Below, in pieces: positions 54,873-63,916 of a stretch of DNA of 64,000 nt. Positions within the stretch are counted from its first letter, which is position 1; every line of letters starts with the position of its first letter. Below the pieces are notes generated by a model. That model was given only the letters and a program-made list of their open reading frames with translations. It was not told the origin of the DNA and made no database searches. The position numbers and the translations under genes are program-made. This DNA comes from Verrucomicrobiota bacterium. Its GTDB lineage: Bacteria > Verrucomicrobiota > Verrucomicrobiia > Verrucomicrobiales > Verrucomicrobiaceae. The stretch covers positions 62,001 to 126,000 of the forward strand of contig JAFLEI010000006.1 in NCBI GenBank assembly GCA_017301975.1. Reading direction: 5' to 3'.

Positions 54873-56729
54873 ATGAAAACCACACTTGAAGAATCCAATC
54901 CCGAAGCCAAATCCCTGATCGACACCTCCCGTATGAACGCGGGGCAGCGTGCCGCGCTGGAAATGGCGGAGGCTGCGCGCGATGAGCGCCGCAACACCGG
55001 AATCGCCGCCGGCATTTTTTTTGGCGAACCGGATTTCAACCAACTGCTGCCGTTTCCGAAACAGAGCGTCGAAGATCATGACCAGGGGGATGCGTTTCTG
55101 CACAGGCTTGAGAGCGTGCTCGACAAACATGCCGATCCCGATGAGATCGACGCCACGGGAGAGATCCCGGAAGAGCTGCTGAATGAGCTGGCAAGGATCG
55201 GGGCCTTCGGCATCAAGATCCCTGTGAGATACGGAGGGCTTGGCCTGTCGCAGACGAATTATTCGCGGGCGGCCATGCTGCTGGGCAGTCGCTGTGGGAA
55301 TCTTGCGGCTCTGCTTTCGGCGCATCAGTCCATCGGTGCGCCGCAGCCGCTGATCCTGTTTGGGACCGAAGAACAGAAGGCGAAGTACCTGCCGCGCTGC
55401 GCCAGAGGAGAGATCAGCGCCTTTGCCCTGACTGAAAATGAAGTGGGGTCTGACCCGGCGCGGATGAAGACAGAGGCCAAGCTGGATGAGGACGGAGAGA
55501 ACTACATCTTGAACGGGGAAAAGCTGTGGTGCACCAACGGCACCAAGGCGGGGATGATCGTGGTGATGGCCAAAACTCCCACGGCGGCCAAGCCGAATGC
55601 GACGACGGCGTTCATCGTTGAAACCAACTGGCCCGGCGTGGAGATCCTGCACCGCTGCCGTTTCATGGGTCTCAAAGCGCTCTATAACGGAGTGATCCAT
55701 TTTGACCATGTGAGGGTGCCGGCGGCCAATGTGCTGGGGGGCGTGGGGCGAGGCCTGAAGGTGGCGCTCACGACCTTGAACACGGGGCGCATCACCCTGC
55801 CAGCCGCTTGCACGGGGCTGGCGCAGCGCTGCCTGGACATCAGCCGACGCTGGGCGCGGTCGCGTGAGCAGTGGGGCCAGCCGATCGGCCGGCATGCCGC
55901 CATCGCCGACAAGCTGAGCCGCATGGCCGCAGACACGTTCGCCATGGAAAGCATCGTGCGTTATGTGTCTGCCATGGTGGACCGTGACAAGCATGCGGAC
56001 GTCCGTCTTGAAGCCGCCATTGGCAAGCTGTGGGGCAGCGAAAAGTCCTGGCGCATCATGGATGACACCATGCAAATGCGCGGTGGTCGTGGGTTTGAAA
56101 CCGCGTCTTCGCTGAAAGCACGGGGTGAGGTTCCTGAGCCCGTCGAACGCCTGTTTCGTGATTCGCGCATCAACACGATCTTCGAAGGCAGCAGCGAGAT
56201 CATGCGCCTCTTCATCGCTCGTGAGGCCTTGGAGCCCCATTTGAATCTGGGCGCCGAGGCGGTGAATCCCACCCTGCCGTGGAAGGTGCGGGCCAGGTCG
56301 GCGCTGCGCGCCGCGCGCTTCTATGCCACGTGGTATCCGATGAAGTGGCTGCCCTTTGGCGCGGGGGACGCGAAGGATCTTCTGCATCCTTCCCTGCAAT
56401 TCGAACTCGATGCCCTGGCACGGCTGAGCCGGGTGCTGGCGCGCAGGCTCTTCCTTGCCATGGCCTTGAACGGACCCAAACTGGAGAAACGCCAGGTGCT
56501 GCTTGGGCACTTTGTGGATGTCGGCGCCGAACTGTTCGTGTGGGGCTGCGCCCTGGCCCATGCGCAACACAAAGTGAACGACTCCTCCATGCCGGAGGTG
56601 GAAATCGACAAGCTGGTGAGGCTGGTGCGCTTCTTCGGCAAGATGACGCGGGAGCGCATTGCCAGCAGCTTCCGCCACCTCAAGGAAGACCTGGATGCGG
56701 AAAGCTGGCGGGTCGCGCAGGAGGTGTGA
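54873..56729 (+). CDS. Acyl-CoA dehydrogenase
   Basis: A 618-residue FAD-dependent enzyme that starts each beta-oxidation round. ATG 54873 is preferred to 54858 since GGAG lies 9 nt upstream. Motifs: GEISAFALTENEVGSDPA (FAD contact), WCTNGTKAGMIVVMAK, RGEVPEPVERLFRD (active-site region) and MQMRGGRGFE. Compared with short ACADs (~380) it carries a ~200-residue C-terminal extension, like the long FadE/VLCAD-type enzymes. It closes the lipid-degradation operon, 23 bp after fadJ. Confidence 0.92.
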   Translation: MKTTLEESNPEAKSLIDTSRMNAGQRAALEMAEAARDERRNTGIAAGIFFGEPDFNQLLPFPKQSVEDHDQGDAFLHRLESVLDKHADPDEIDATGEIPEELLNELARIGAFGIKIPVRYGGLGLSQTNYSRAAMLLGSRCGNLAALLSAHQSIGAPQPLILFGTEEQKAKYLPRCARGEISAFALTENEVGSDPARMKTEAKLDEDGENYILNGEKLWCTNGTKAGMIVVMAKTPTAAKPNATTAFIVETNWPGVEILHRCRFMGLKALYNGVIHFDHVRVPAANVLGGVGRGLKVALTTLNTGRITLPAACTGLAQRCLDISRRWARSREQWGQPIGRHAAIADKLSRMAADTFAMESIVRYVSAMVDRDKHADVRLEAAIGKLWGSEKSWRIMDDTMQMRGGRGFETASSLKARGEVPEPVERLFRDSRINTIFEGSSEIMRLFIAREALEPHLNLGAEAVNPTLPWKVRARSALRAARFYATWYPMKWLPFGAGDAKDLLHPSLQFELDALARLSRVLARRLFLAMALNGPKLEKRQVLLGHFVDVGAELFVWGCALAHAQHKVNDSSMPEVEIDKLVRLVRFFGKMTRERIASSFRHLKEDLDAESWRVAQEV

Positions 56730-56825
56730 ACGCTCACTTTTAGCTGGCCGGAAGCGTGCTGGATGGCGATAAGAACGTGAACGTTTCGCGTGCTTATCGT
56801 CATGTCCTCTCCATCCTCCCATCCC

Positions 56826-57233
56826 ATGATCAAAGAATTCAAAGCCTTTGTCCTCAAAGGCAACGTTGTCGATCTTTCCACTGGCGTCATCATTGGCGCG
56901 GCCTTCGGGACCATTGTCACCGCTTTCACCAAAGGCATCCTTGAGCCGATCCTCAAGGCGATTGGAGGCAATCCGAATGTGTCTCTGGGCATCAAGATTG
57001 GCGAACTTGTCAATCAGAAGGGAGAACGGGTTCCCAACATGCTCGACATCGGCATGGTCATCAATGCGATCATCGGCTTCCTGATCACCGCGGCGGTCAT
57101 TTTCTTTGTGATCGTGAAGCCGGTGAACGCGCTGATGGCACGAATGAAAAGAGAAGAAGCCGTGGCGCCTCCGGCGGGGCCGTCGGCGGACATTGTGTTG
57201 CTGACGGAGATTCGCGATTTGCTGAAGAAGTGA
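56826..57233 (+). CDS. mscL: Large-conductance mechanosensitive channel
   Basis: A 135-residue osmotic safety valve of the inner membrane. Start at ATG 56826 (MIKEFKAFVLKGNVVDLS) fits the family exactly. Helix TM1 is GVIIGAAFGTIVTAFTKGILEP, the periplasmic loop KIGELVNQKGERVPN, TM2 IGFLITAAVIFFVIVKPVNAL, and the C-terminal helix bundle IVLLTEIRDLLKK. It is separated from the lipid operon by 96 bp and is probably independently expressed. Confidence 0.95.
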   Translation: MIKEFKAFVLKGNVVDLSTGVIIGAAFGTIVTAFTKGILEPILKAIGGNPNVSLGIKIGELVNQKGERVPNMLDIGMVINAIIGFLITAAVIFFVIVKPVNALMARMKREEAVAPPAGPSADIVLLTEIRDLLKK

Positions 57234-57649
57234 GCCTGCGTTCCGGCACTGGCATGGTTCTCAGCGTGCAGCCTGTCTTAGGAAAGAGACGGGGCCACGG
57301 TTTCCCCTTCGGCGACCCGTGAGGAGAATGCGTTGGTTTCGGAGCCGGGCTCAGGGTGAGTGGGTCACCGTGAAAGCCTGCGGCAGCGATGTGCGGCGGG
57401 GCGGGTTGCAGACGCTGCTGGGACCGGGCGTGGTGTGGAGGAATGCTGGGTTTGCTGGCCCGGCATTGGATGGCGAAACCCAAGGAAGCACTCGCTAAAG
57501 CCCGGCATCCCTGGGCTGCAAGACGCAACCGCTTTGGGGTTGAAGAGCAGCCTCCCCCGATATGGTTGAAGAAGGGGGTACAGCGATGCGGTATGGGATG
57601 GTACCCTGCCTTAGCGGGGTACTGTTTTTGACCGGCATCTTCCGATTGA
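57234..57649. other. Gene-free stretch with hairpins
   Basis: No gene is supported. The minus-strand open frame here is the tail of a decayed membrane-protein gene. GTACCC and GGGTAC (57601-57622) form a stem followed by TGTTTTT, a possible plus-strand terminator. The stretch 57480-57560 (AGCCCGGCATCCCTGGGCTG, AACCGCTTTGGGGTTG) has short GC palindromes of the dispersed type. Confidence 0.45.
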
Positions 57650-58086
57650 GGTCCAATCAATCGGGCGGGATTTCGAGCTTTAATGCCTTGTCCAGCCAGG
57701 GGGGCGAGTACTGCGAGGCAGAAGAAAGCAACGTTTAGCCAGAGCAGCAGCAGGTCAGCCGGGCGGACGAGGATGATGAGGAGGCAGAGATAATGACCGG
57801 TGCCGCCCAGATAGAACCATCGGATGTAGAGGCGTGCTTTGAAGATGTCCAATCTGGACGGGTTGAACCCCAGCGGGGAGCGGCGGCATGTGCGTGGAAG
57901 GGGAATTTGGCAGAGTTTTCCACCCGCACAAAGCATCAACAAGAAGGGGATGCTGAAGAAGATGATCCAAGGGACGTTGGACCACGTCACCTATGTGAGA
58001 AGGTTGTTGAACGACGGTATCCAGCGCAGGTCAAAGATGAGTCCGAGGGCCGTCCAAAAGAGAATCCATTTCCTTGAGGCTGTCAT
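57650..58086 (-). pseudogene. Small membrane protein gene with in-frame TAG
   Basis: From ATG 58086 the minus strand reads MTASRKWILFWTALGLIFDL, then FNNLLT, a TAG at 57991-57993, and continues in the same frame VTWSNVPWIIFFSIPFLLML, later FYLGGTGHYLCLLIILVRPA and LAVLAPLAGQGIKA. This is one continuous three-helix membrane protein interrupted by a stop where Tyr (TAC/TAT) would fit. The frame has no natural stop and runs into the repeat-containing stretch, so its 3' end is also altered. Function unknown; likely inactive, or a sequence error. Confidence 0.55.
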
Positions 58087-58188
58087 AGTCAGGAGGGACG
58101 GGATGCTGCTTGGTTTATTTGCGGCGCACCCAATGGACCATCCAGAGGGGTAAGGATGATAAGAGTGGTTAGGCGAAGCGGGGCGGAT

Positions 58189-58207
58189 CTTGTTCCGCAG
58201 GAACAAG
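58189..58207. repeat. Hairpin directly after dnaB
   Basis: CTTGTTCC and GGAACAAG form a perfect 8-bp stem with a 3-nt loop, 7 bp beyond the dnaB stop. No U-run follows, so it is either a weak terminator or a dispersed palindrome. Confidence 0.5.
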
Positions 58208-58213
58208 GCTACT

Positions 58214-59731
58214 TTAGGAGCCGCCGCCGCCCTCTTCTTCGGCGCGTTCGACGAAGCGCATGGCGTGGTCGATGAAGCGGAGGAGGACGTCGTCGGTGGG
58301 GCCGTTTCGGTTTTTGGCGAGGATGAGCATGGCCTCGCCTTTTTTCTTTTCTTCGGCTTCTTCGTCTTCGACTTCCATCTTGGCGCCGGCGTAGTCGGAA
58401 CGGGTGAGGAGGCCGACCATGTCGGCGTCCTGCTCAATGGAACCGGACTCACGCAAGTCGGAGAGGACGGGGCGCTGGCCTTTGCGAGATTCAACGGCGC
58501 GGTTGAGCTGGGCGAGGACGATGATGGGGACGTTGAGCTCCTTGGCGAGGCCTTTGATACCGGCGGAAATTTCGGCGATTTCGATCTGACGGTTGTCCTT
58601 GGCGCGACGGCTCTGGGAGGTGACGAGCTGGAGATAATCGATCATGATCATCTGGATGCCGTACTGCTTTTTGAGGCGGCGTGATTTGGCGCGCATCTCC
58701 ATGATGTCGAGACCGGGCGTTTCATCGATGAAGATCTGGGCCTTCTGCAAATCACGGGTGGCCTTGGCGAGGGCGTCCTGCTGGGCGCGGGAGAGGAGGC
58801 CGCGTGAGAGGTCCTGCATGCTGAGGCGTGCGCGGGAGACGAGGAGACGACGGACGAGCATGGTGGCGCTCATTTCCAGACTGAAGACGACGCAGGGCGT
58901 GTTGCAGTCCACGGCGATGTGCTCGACGATGTTCATCGCGAGGGAGGTTTTACCCATGGAGGGACGGGCGGCGATGACGAACATTTCACCACCTTGCAGG
59001 CCGGAGCTCATGGCATCGAGCTTGCTGTAACCGGTAGAGAGGCCGCGGAGCTGGCCGGGATGCTCGAGCATGTACTGGATGCTGTCGATGGCATCCATGA
59101 CGTGGGTGGAAAGGGTCTTGATGCCCTCCTTGGCGCCGACGGATTCACGCACGGCGAGAACGCGTTGCTCCGCGTGGTCGATGAGCGTGTCGATGTTCTC
59201 ATCCATCTGTTCTTTGCCGTGCTCGTAAGCGTGATGGATGTTCAGCGAACTGGCGTGGATCAGCTCACGCAGGATGTGCTTATCGAGGACGATCTTCTTG
59301 TAGTACGGGAAGTGCGAGGGGATCGGAACGAAGGCGAAGAGTTCCGAGATGGCGGCTGCGCCACCGACTTTGTCGAGGAGGTTTTGCTCACGCAGGGCGT
59401 GGGTGAGGGTGACGGGATCGATGGGGAGGTTTTTGTCGTAAAACTCCAGCAGCTTTTCGTAAATGGTGCGATTGGCGTCGTGATAAAAGGCCAGGGCAGG
59501 GAGATTGACGCGGCAGTCGCTGAGGCGTTCGAGGGGGTCCTGAAGCAGGCAGGAGAGGACGCCTTTTTCGGCTTCGTCGCTGAAGGGGAGGGCGCGATTG
59601 AAGGAGGCAAGAAGCTCTTCTGCAGTGGGGATCTCGTTGCGCTTTTTGAAATTCTCCCGCTTTTTTGCAGGTTCGGCGCCACCGTTTTGAGGTGTTTCTG
59701 ACGTCGCGTTGGGAGTGGAATTTTCGGCCAT
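58214..59731 (-). CDS. dnaB: Replicative DNA helicase DnaB
   Basis: A 505-residue hexameric 5'-3' helicase of the replication fork. The N-terminal domain is PFSDEAEKGVLSCLLQDP ... RTIYEKLLEFYDKN. The RecA-like domain carries Walker A in ARPSMGKTSLAMNIVEH, VVFSLEMSATMLVRRLL, Walker B MIMIDYLQLV, and arginine-finger/H4 region LNRAVESRKGQRPVLSDLRESGSIEQDAD. A low-complexity charged N-terminus (~45 residues) and Glu/Gly-rich C-terminus are extra. No intein or insertion is visible. Divergent from the Sel1-repeat gene. Confidence 0.96.
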   Translation of the reverse strand: MAENSTPNATSETPQNGGAEPAKKRENFKKRNEIPTAEELLASFNRALPFSDEAEKGVLSCLLQDPLERLSDCRVNLPALAFYHDANRTIYEKLLEFYDKNLPIDPVTLTHALREQNLLDKVGGAAAISELFAFVPIPSHFPYYKKIVLDKHILRELIHASSLNIHHAYEHGKEQMDENIDTLIDHAEQRVLAVRESVGAKEGIKTLSTHVMDAIDSIQYMLEHPGQLRGLSTGYSKLDAMSSGLQGGEMFVIAARPSMGKTSLAMNIVEHIAVDCNTPCVVFSLEMSATMLVRRLLVSRARLSMQDLSRGLLSRAQQDALAKATRDLQKAQIFIDETPGLDIMEMRAKSRRLKKQYGIQMIMIDYLQLVTSQSRRAKDNRQIEIAEISAGIKGLAKELNVPIIVLAQLNRAVESRKGQRPVLSDLRESGSIEQDADMVGLLTRSDYAGAKMEVEDEEAEEKKKGEAMLILAKNRNGPTDDVLLRFIDHAMRFVERAEEEGGGGS

Positions 59732-59995
59732 GGAGGATGTTCAGGATGGAGGGCTGCGGATTTGCGTCAATGGCGTGCTCAATCATGAGGAGACCGGATT
59801 TTGCCTGTTTTTGGAGGGTTTCGGATGTTTTCGAAAAATCGCGTCAACGGCACCCTCTCAGAATTTTGTGTGTGAGATTTTGTGCACCCCAATAATATAC
59901 TTTTATCAAAAGCTTGATGTGTCTGTGGTTCCTGGTGAAAAATGAACATATCCGGATCGACCGGATCAAACGCCCCTTCAAAATCACAACCACCT

Positions 59996-61714
59996 ATGTT
60001 ACTTACAGCACTCAAACTTAAACTTGCGGCTCTTGTCGCGGTCGCTGGCATCGACACTGCCGAAATGCCAGGAGCATCCAAAGAGTTCACCGACATCCTC
60101 ACGGCCCTCAAGGCTGATCAGGACAAGGTTCAGGCATCCCCAGGAACCGGGAATCCTGACGTGAACAAGTCCTTCAATGACGCCGTCGCGAAAGTGCGCG
60201 AACTGGCGCAGAAGGATGACAAAGACGCCATTTATGCGCTGGCCCATTGGGGAGTGCTCAGCGGTGCGAACATCAACGAAGTCGCCGCGCTGTTCCGCAA
60301 GGCCGCCGACAAAGGACAGATCCTCGCCAAATCCGAACTCGCCCAGGTGCTGATGCAGGCTGGCGCGCAGAATCCGGAAGCCGTGAAGGAAGCCATCAAG
60401 CTGATCAAGGAAGCTGAAGCGGCTGACAACAAGGTCTCCCGCCGCATGCTGGCCCAGCTGCATCTGCAGGGAGTCACCGAAGGCCAGAACGGCCAGGTGG
60501 TGGTCGAGAAGAGTCCGACGAAAGCGAAGGAGCTTCTTGAAAAAGGTGAAAAGGCTGGTGACGGCGAAGCCACGCTGGGTCTTGCCCAGATCTACTCCGC
60601 CGGAGTGGAAGGCATCCCGCAGGACCAGAAGAAGGCGCTCGATTATCTGATCGAAGCCGGCAAGCAGGGCAGCGCCGTTGCTCTGAGCACCTATGGTGCC
60701 CGCCTCCTGAACGGTGATCCTGACACGAAGGAAAGCCCTAAGCTGGTGCAGAAGGATGTGCCTGCCGCACTGAAGATGTTCAATGAAGCCGCCGGAAAAG
60801 GTCTTGCCGCAGCGAACCGCATTCTGGGCCAGATTTATGAAAACGGAGTCGGCCCAGATGGCGCAGACGTGAAGCAGGACGTGACCAAGGCTTTTGAATA
60901 CTACACCAAGGCCGCCAACGGCAATGACCCCCAGGCGCTTTTCCGCCTGGGCAATGCGTTCGAAACCGGCATCATCAAAGACCCCAAGGGCAAGCGTGAC
61001 GACAAGGACAACATCCTGATCCAGCCAAACCCCAAGAGCGCCCTTGACCTCTACCGTCTCGCTGCCCAGAACAATCTGGCCGAAGCCTTCTACAACGTCG
61101 GCGTGTATTATGAGACCGGCACGGTGGTGGACAAAGATCCTGCCAAGGCATTCACCTTCCTGATGAAGGCCTCCACGGCCGGCATCGCCCAGGCCATGAA
61201 CCGCCTTGCAGGTCTGTATGCCAACGGCACCGGAGTGACCCAGGACGTTGTGGCTGCCGCCGGCTGGTATCAGCGCGCTGCAGACATGGGCTTTGCCCCT
61301 GCGCAGATTGCTCTTGGCATCCTTTATGAGCAGGGTGCAGGCGTGCGCCAGAGCCGCATGGTGGCCGCCGGTCTCTATGCAGATGCAGCCCAGCAGGGCG
61401 TGGCTCTTGCGATGCTCCGCCTCGCCAACCTGTATGCCGTGGGCGTGGTTCCCGGCACTCTAGAGCTGCCACGTGCCTGGGCCTATGCCATGCAGGCTGA
61501 CGAAGTCGCCAAAAAGAGCGGCAACAAGGCTGACATGGACGTGACCACCAATGTGCTCAAGCAGCTTGAAGGCAAGATGAAGCCTGAAGAAGTCGCTGAA
61601 GCGAAAAAGATCTTTGAGAAGCTTCCGAAGGCCCAGGCACCTGCTGCTCCAGCCGCACCCACAGTGCAGGATGCAGCCCCCACCAAGAGCGGTGCTCCGA
61701 AGAAATCGAAATAG
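59996..61714 (+). CDS. Sel1-repeat (TPR-like) protein
   Basis: A 572-residue protein (from ATG 59996, MLLTALKLKLAALVAVAG; ATG 59942 adds 18 polar residues). Most of it is Sel1-like repeats of ~36 residues (AMNRLAGLYANGTGVTQDV, AQIALGILYEQGAGVRQSR, ALFRLGNAFETGI, AEAFYNVGVYYETGTVVDKD). Sel1 proteins scaffold protein complexes. The N-terminus may act as a signal or anchor. The C-terminus is Ala/Pro/Lys-rich. A strong terminator follows at 61746, so it is monocistronic. Partner proteins unknown. Confidence 0.85.
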   Translation: MLLTALKLKLAALVAVAGIDTAEMPGASKEFTDILTALKADQDKVQASPGTGNPDVNKSFNDAVAKVRELAQKDDKDAIYALAHWGVLSGANINEVAALFRKAADKGQILAKSELAQVLMQAGAQNPEAVKEAIKLIKEAEAADNKVSRRMLAQLHLQGVTEGQNGQVVVEKSPTKAKELLEKGEKAGDGEATLGLAQIYSAGVEGIPQDQKKALDYLIEAGKQGSAVALSTYGARLLNGDPDTKESPKLVQKDVPAALKMFNEAAGKGLAAANRILGQIYENGVGPDGADVKQDVTKAFEYYTKAANGNDPQALFRLGNAFETGIIKDPKGKRDDKDNILIQPNPKSALDLYRLAAQNNLAEAFYNVGVYYETGTVVDKDPAKAFTFLMKASTAGIAQAMNRLAGLYANGTGVTQDVVAAAGWYQRAADMGFAPAQIALGILYEQGAGVRQSRMVAAGLYADAAQQGVALAMLRLANLYAVGVVPGTLELPRAWAYAMQADEVAKKSGNKADMDVTTNVLKQLEGKMKPEEVAEAKKIFEKLPKAQAPAAPAAPTVQDAAPTKSGAPKKSK

Positions 61715-61745
61715 CACTTGTCAAAACAAAGCTCTTTGCTAGTCT

Positions 61746-61778
61746 CCGGCTCCCCAAATCAGGGGAGCCGGTTTTTTT
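61746..61778 (+). terminator. Rho-independent terminator after the Sel1 gene
   Basis: CCGGCTCCCC and GGGGAGCCGG form a perfect 10-bp stem with AAATCA as loop, followed by seven T. It lies 32 bp after the stop and just upstream of tRNA-Ala. Confidence 0.95.
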
Positions 61779-61784
61779 AAATCC

Positions 61785-61860
61785 GGGGCATTAGCTCAGT
61801 TGGTAGAGCGCCTGCATGGCATGCAGGAGGTCAGCGGTTCGAACCCGCTATGCTCCACCA
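61785..61860 (+). tRNA. tRNA-Ala (GGC)
   Basis: A 76-nt cloverleaf with encoded CCA. The acceptor stem GGGGCAT pairs with ATGCTCC (one G-U). The D-arm is TAGCTCAGTTGGTAGAGC. The anticodon stem CCTGC/GCAGG encloses loop ATGGCAT, giving anticodon GGC (alanine). The T-arm is AGCGGTTCGAACCCGCT. The 5' end lies directly after the Sel1 terminator. Confidence 0.97.
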
Positions 61861-62159
61861 AACCCCGTGCATTTTATTGCTGTTGAATGTGGGTTTGGTC
61901 GGGAAATCTCAAGATTGAGGCCCCAGCCGATGCAAACAGAGGATTGACGATCATCCCAAGCGCCTCGTATTTCCAGTGGTGCTGACCCTGCAGGTCCGGC
62001 CTGGCAAAACCCAACTGAACCGCTTCTTCACCCCGAAATGAAACACGCCACGAAAGTGAAGGAACTCAGATTGCAGTTAGACACCCGGATTTTTCCGCTC
62101 AATATCCTTGCCGTTTCATCGGGGTTTGTTAACAAATCGACCCACAGCAGGCATTTTAT
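61861..62159. other. Leader region of dnaN
   Basis: A 299-bp stretch with no gene. It holds a short palindrome TTTGTTAACAAA close to dnaN (about 62126-62137) and no convincing DnaA boxes. It probably contains the dnaN promoter; no RNA gene was seen. Confidence 0.5.
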
Positions 62160-63257
62160 ATGAAGTTTACCATCAGCAAAGAATCCTTCCTGGACGCCAT
62201 CAACCAGGTTCAGCATGTGGTCAGTTCGCGTACCACACTCGCCATTCTCTCCAATGTGCTGCTCAAGGCGAAGGATGGAAGGCTTGAACTTACCACCACC
62301 GACCTGGATGTCGGCGTGACTTGTTCTGTTCCAGCCGAGGTCGATGAGCCCGGTGCCACGACGCTCCCTGCGCGTCGTCTGGCGACCATTGTGCGAGAGC
62401 TCCCGTCCGAGGAGATCGAAGTGAAGGTGGACGAGAAAAACGTGGCCTCCATTCGCAGCGGTCCCAGCTATTTCAAAGTGCTGGGCCTGACGAGCGAGGA
62501 ATTTCCCGCGCTGCCGCGATTCGATGATGCGCGTGAATTCCGGATCGAGCAGCAGGTGCTGCGTGACTGCCTGCGCAAGACCAGCTACGCGATTTCGACG
62601 GACGAGACGCGGTATGTGCTCAATGGCATTCTCTTTGCCTTCAAGGACAACGCGCTGACGATGGTGGCCACGGACGGCCGGCGTCTGGCGATGGTGGAGC
62701 AGGAACTGGAGTTTCCGCAAAGCCAGGAGATCGACATCATTGTGCCGACCAAGGCTGTGAACGAGCTTTCCCGTTTGCTGGGAGATTCCGGCGAGGTGGC
62801 GATCCGTGTGACGGGTTCCCAAGTTGGTTTTGATCTGGGCGAGAGCCTGCTGGTGAGCAAACTGATCGACGGGAACTACCCGAACTACCGACAGGTGATT
62901 CCTGGTGAGTCGAAGGAGCGCATTCCGCTGGAGCGGGAGGCGTTTCTGCGGGCGATCTCGCGTGTGTCCCTGCTGGTCACGGAGAAATCGAACTCGATCA
63001 AATTCATCTTCACGCCAGGGAGCGTGGAAATCGTCGCCACGTCTCCGGATGTGGGGGAAGCGCGTGAAACGGTGGCGATCAACTACAAGGGGGCCTCGAT
63101 CACGATCGCGTTCAATCCTGAGTTTGCGATGGCGCCGCTGCGCAACCTGAGCGCCGATGAAGTGCATCTGCATCTCATTGATGAAATCAGCCCGGGGGTG
63201 CTGCGGAGCGGCACGAATTTCCTGTATGTGCTGATGCCTATGCGAGTGAACGCCTGA
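62160..63257 (+). CDS. dnaN: DNA polymerase III beta sliding clamp
   Basis: A 365-residue ring-forming processivity clamp. The three repeated clamp folds are visible: MKFTISKESFLDAINQVQHVVSSRTTLAILSN, then EFRIEQQVLRDCLRKTSYAI with RYVLNGILFAFKDNALTMVATDGRRLA, and PLEREAFLRAISRVSLLV with the typical LMPMR C-terminus (YVLMPMRVNA). ATG 62160 matches the family start. dnaA is not in the window. A lipoprotein gene follows after 23 bp. Confidence 0.97.
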   Translation: MKFTISKESFLDAINQVQHVVSSRTTLAILSNVLLKAKDGRLELTTTDLDVGVTCSVPAEVDEPGATTLPARRLATIVRELPSEEIEVKVDEKNVASIRSGPSYFKVLGLTSEEFPALPRFDDAREFRIEQQVLRDCLRKTSYAISTDETRYVLNGILFAFKDNALTMVATDGRRLAMVEQELEFPQSQEIDIIVPTKAVNELSRLLGDSGEVAIRVTGSQVGFDLGESLLVSKLIDGNYPNYRQVIPGESKERIPLEREAFLRAISRVSLLVTEKSNSIKFIFTPGSVEIVATSPDVGEARETVAINYKGASITIAFNPEFAMAPLRNLSADEVHLHLIDEISPGVLRSGTNFLYVLMPMRVNA

Positions 63258-63280
63258 TCCTGTTTTTCCAACCCCACGCC

Positions 63281-63784
63281 ATGAAACGTCTTCTGCAAGC
63301 CTTTCTGCTGATCGCGACAGCCGCCAGCTTCACCGCATGCTATGGCCCTTATGGCCCGAATCCGCCGCCGCCCCGTGGTGGGCGCGGAGGGCGTGGGCGC
63401 TCCTTGGATGTGCCGCCGCGTTATGGAGTGCCGCAGGAGCAGACGCAGTATTTTGACGGAGTGGATCTGGGGAATTCCAATGCAGCGGCGGTTCAGACCC
63501 CTGATCCCAACGCGCCTGTGACGGGAGACAATGTCACCCCGCCACCGACGACAGACAACGGCACGGCTCCGCCGCCTGTGTCAGTGACCCCTCCTGGGAG
63601 CGCACAGCCACCTGCCGCCCCGCCTGCACCTGTCGAGATCCCCTACGCCACCCGCATCACCGGCAAGCCGGGCTTTGTGAAAAGCCCCTTTGATCCGAAT
63701 GGGCAGGCCATTGATGTGCGTGACTTCCAGTCCGGCCAGAAGGCGCGCTGCCCGTATACGGGCAAGATCTTCCGTGTGCCCTGA
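63281..63784 (+). CDS. Proline-rich lipoprotein, unknown
   Basis: A 167-residue exported lipoprotein (signal MKRLLQAFLLIATAASFTAC with lipobox FTAC). A Gly/Arg-rich and Pro/Thr-rich low-complexity middle (residues ~25-120) resembles a flexible linker. A compact C-terminal part reads GFVKSPFDPNGQAIDVRDF and KARCPYTGKIFRVP, the likely functional or anchoring module and probably conserved. It lies 23 bp after dnaN on the same strand. No catalytic motif. Confidence 0.7.
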   Translation: MKRLLQAFLLIATAASFTACYGPYGPNPPPPRGGRGGRGRSLDVPPRYGVPQEQTQYFDGVDLGNSNAAAVQTPDPNAPVTGDNVTPPPTTDNGTAPPPVSVTPPGSAQPPAAPPAPVEIPYATRITGKPGFVKSPFDPNGQAIDVRDFQSGQKARCPYTGKIFRVP

Positions 63785-63803
63785 TCTGCCGGGCTGGCTG
63801 CTT

Positions 63804-63826
63804 CCCGATCCTGATGCAGGATCGGG
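63804..63826 (+). terminator. Hairpin terminator after the lipoprotein gene
   Basis: CCCGATCCTG and CAGGATCGGG form a perfect 10-bp stem with ATG as loop, 20 bp after the stop. The following T-rich stretch (GTTTCGGTTTG) is interrupted, so the terminator may be weak. Confidence 0.6.
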
Positions 63827-63916
63827 TGCAGTTTCGGTTTGTCAGGTGTTTCTGAACCGTCTCTGGATGCCGGAATCACGGCATTTTCGGAATTTGTACC
63901 GTTTTCCAACCCTTTC

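Noticed and set aside
54846-56822. A 658-residue minus-strand open frame
   Set aside because: It is antisense to the acyl-CoA dehydrogenase; no coherent domain.
61861-62159. Replication origin upstream of dnaN
   Set aside because: No cluster of DnaA boxes and no dnaA were seen; only one short AT palindrome.
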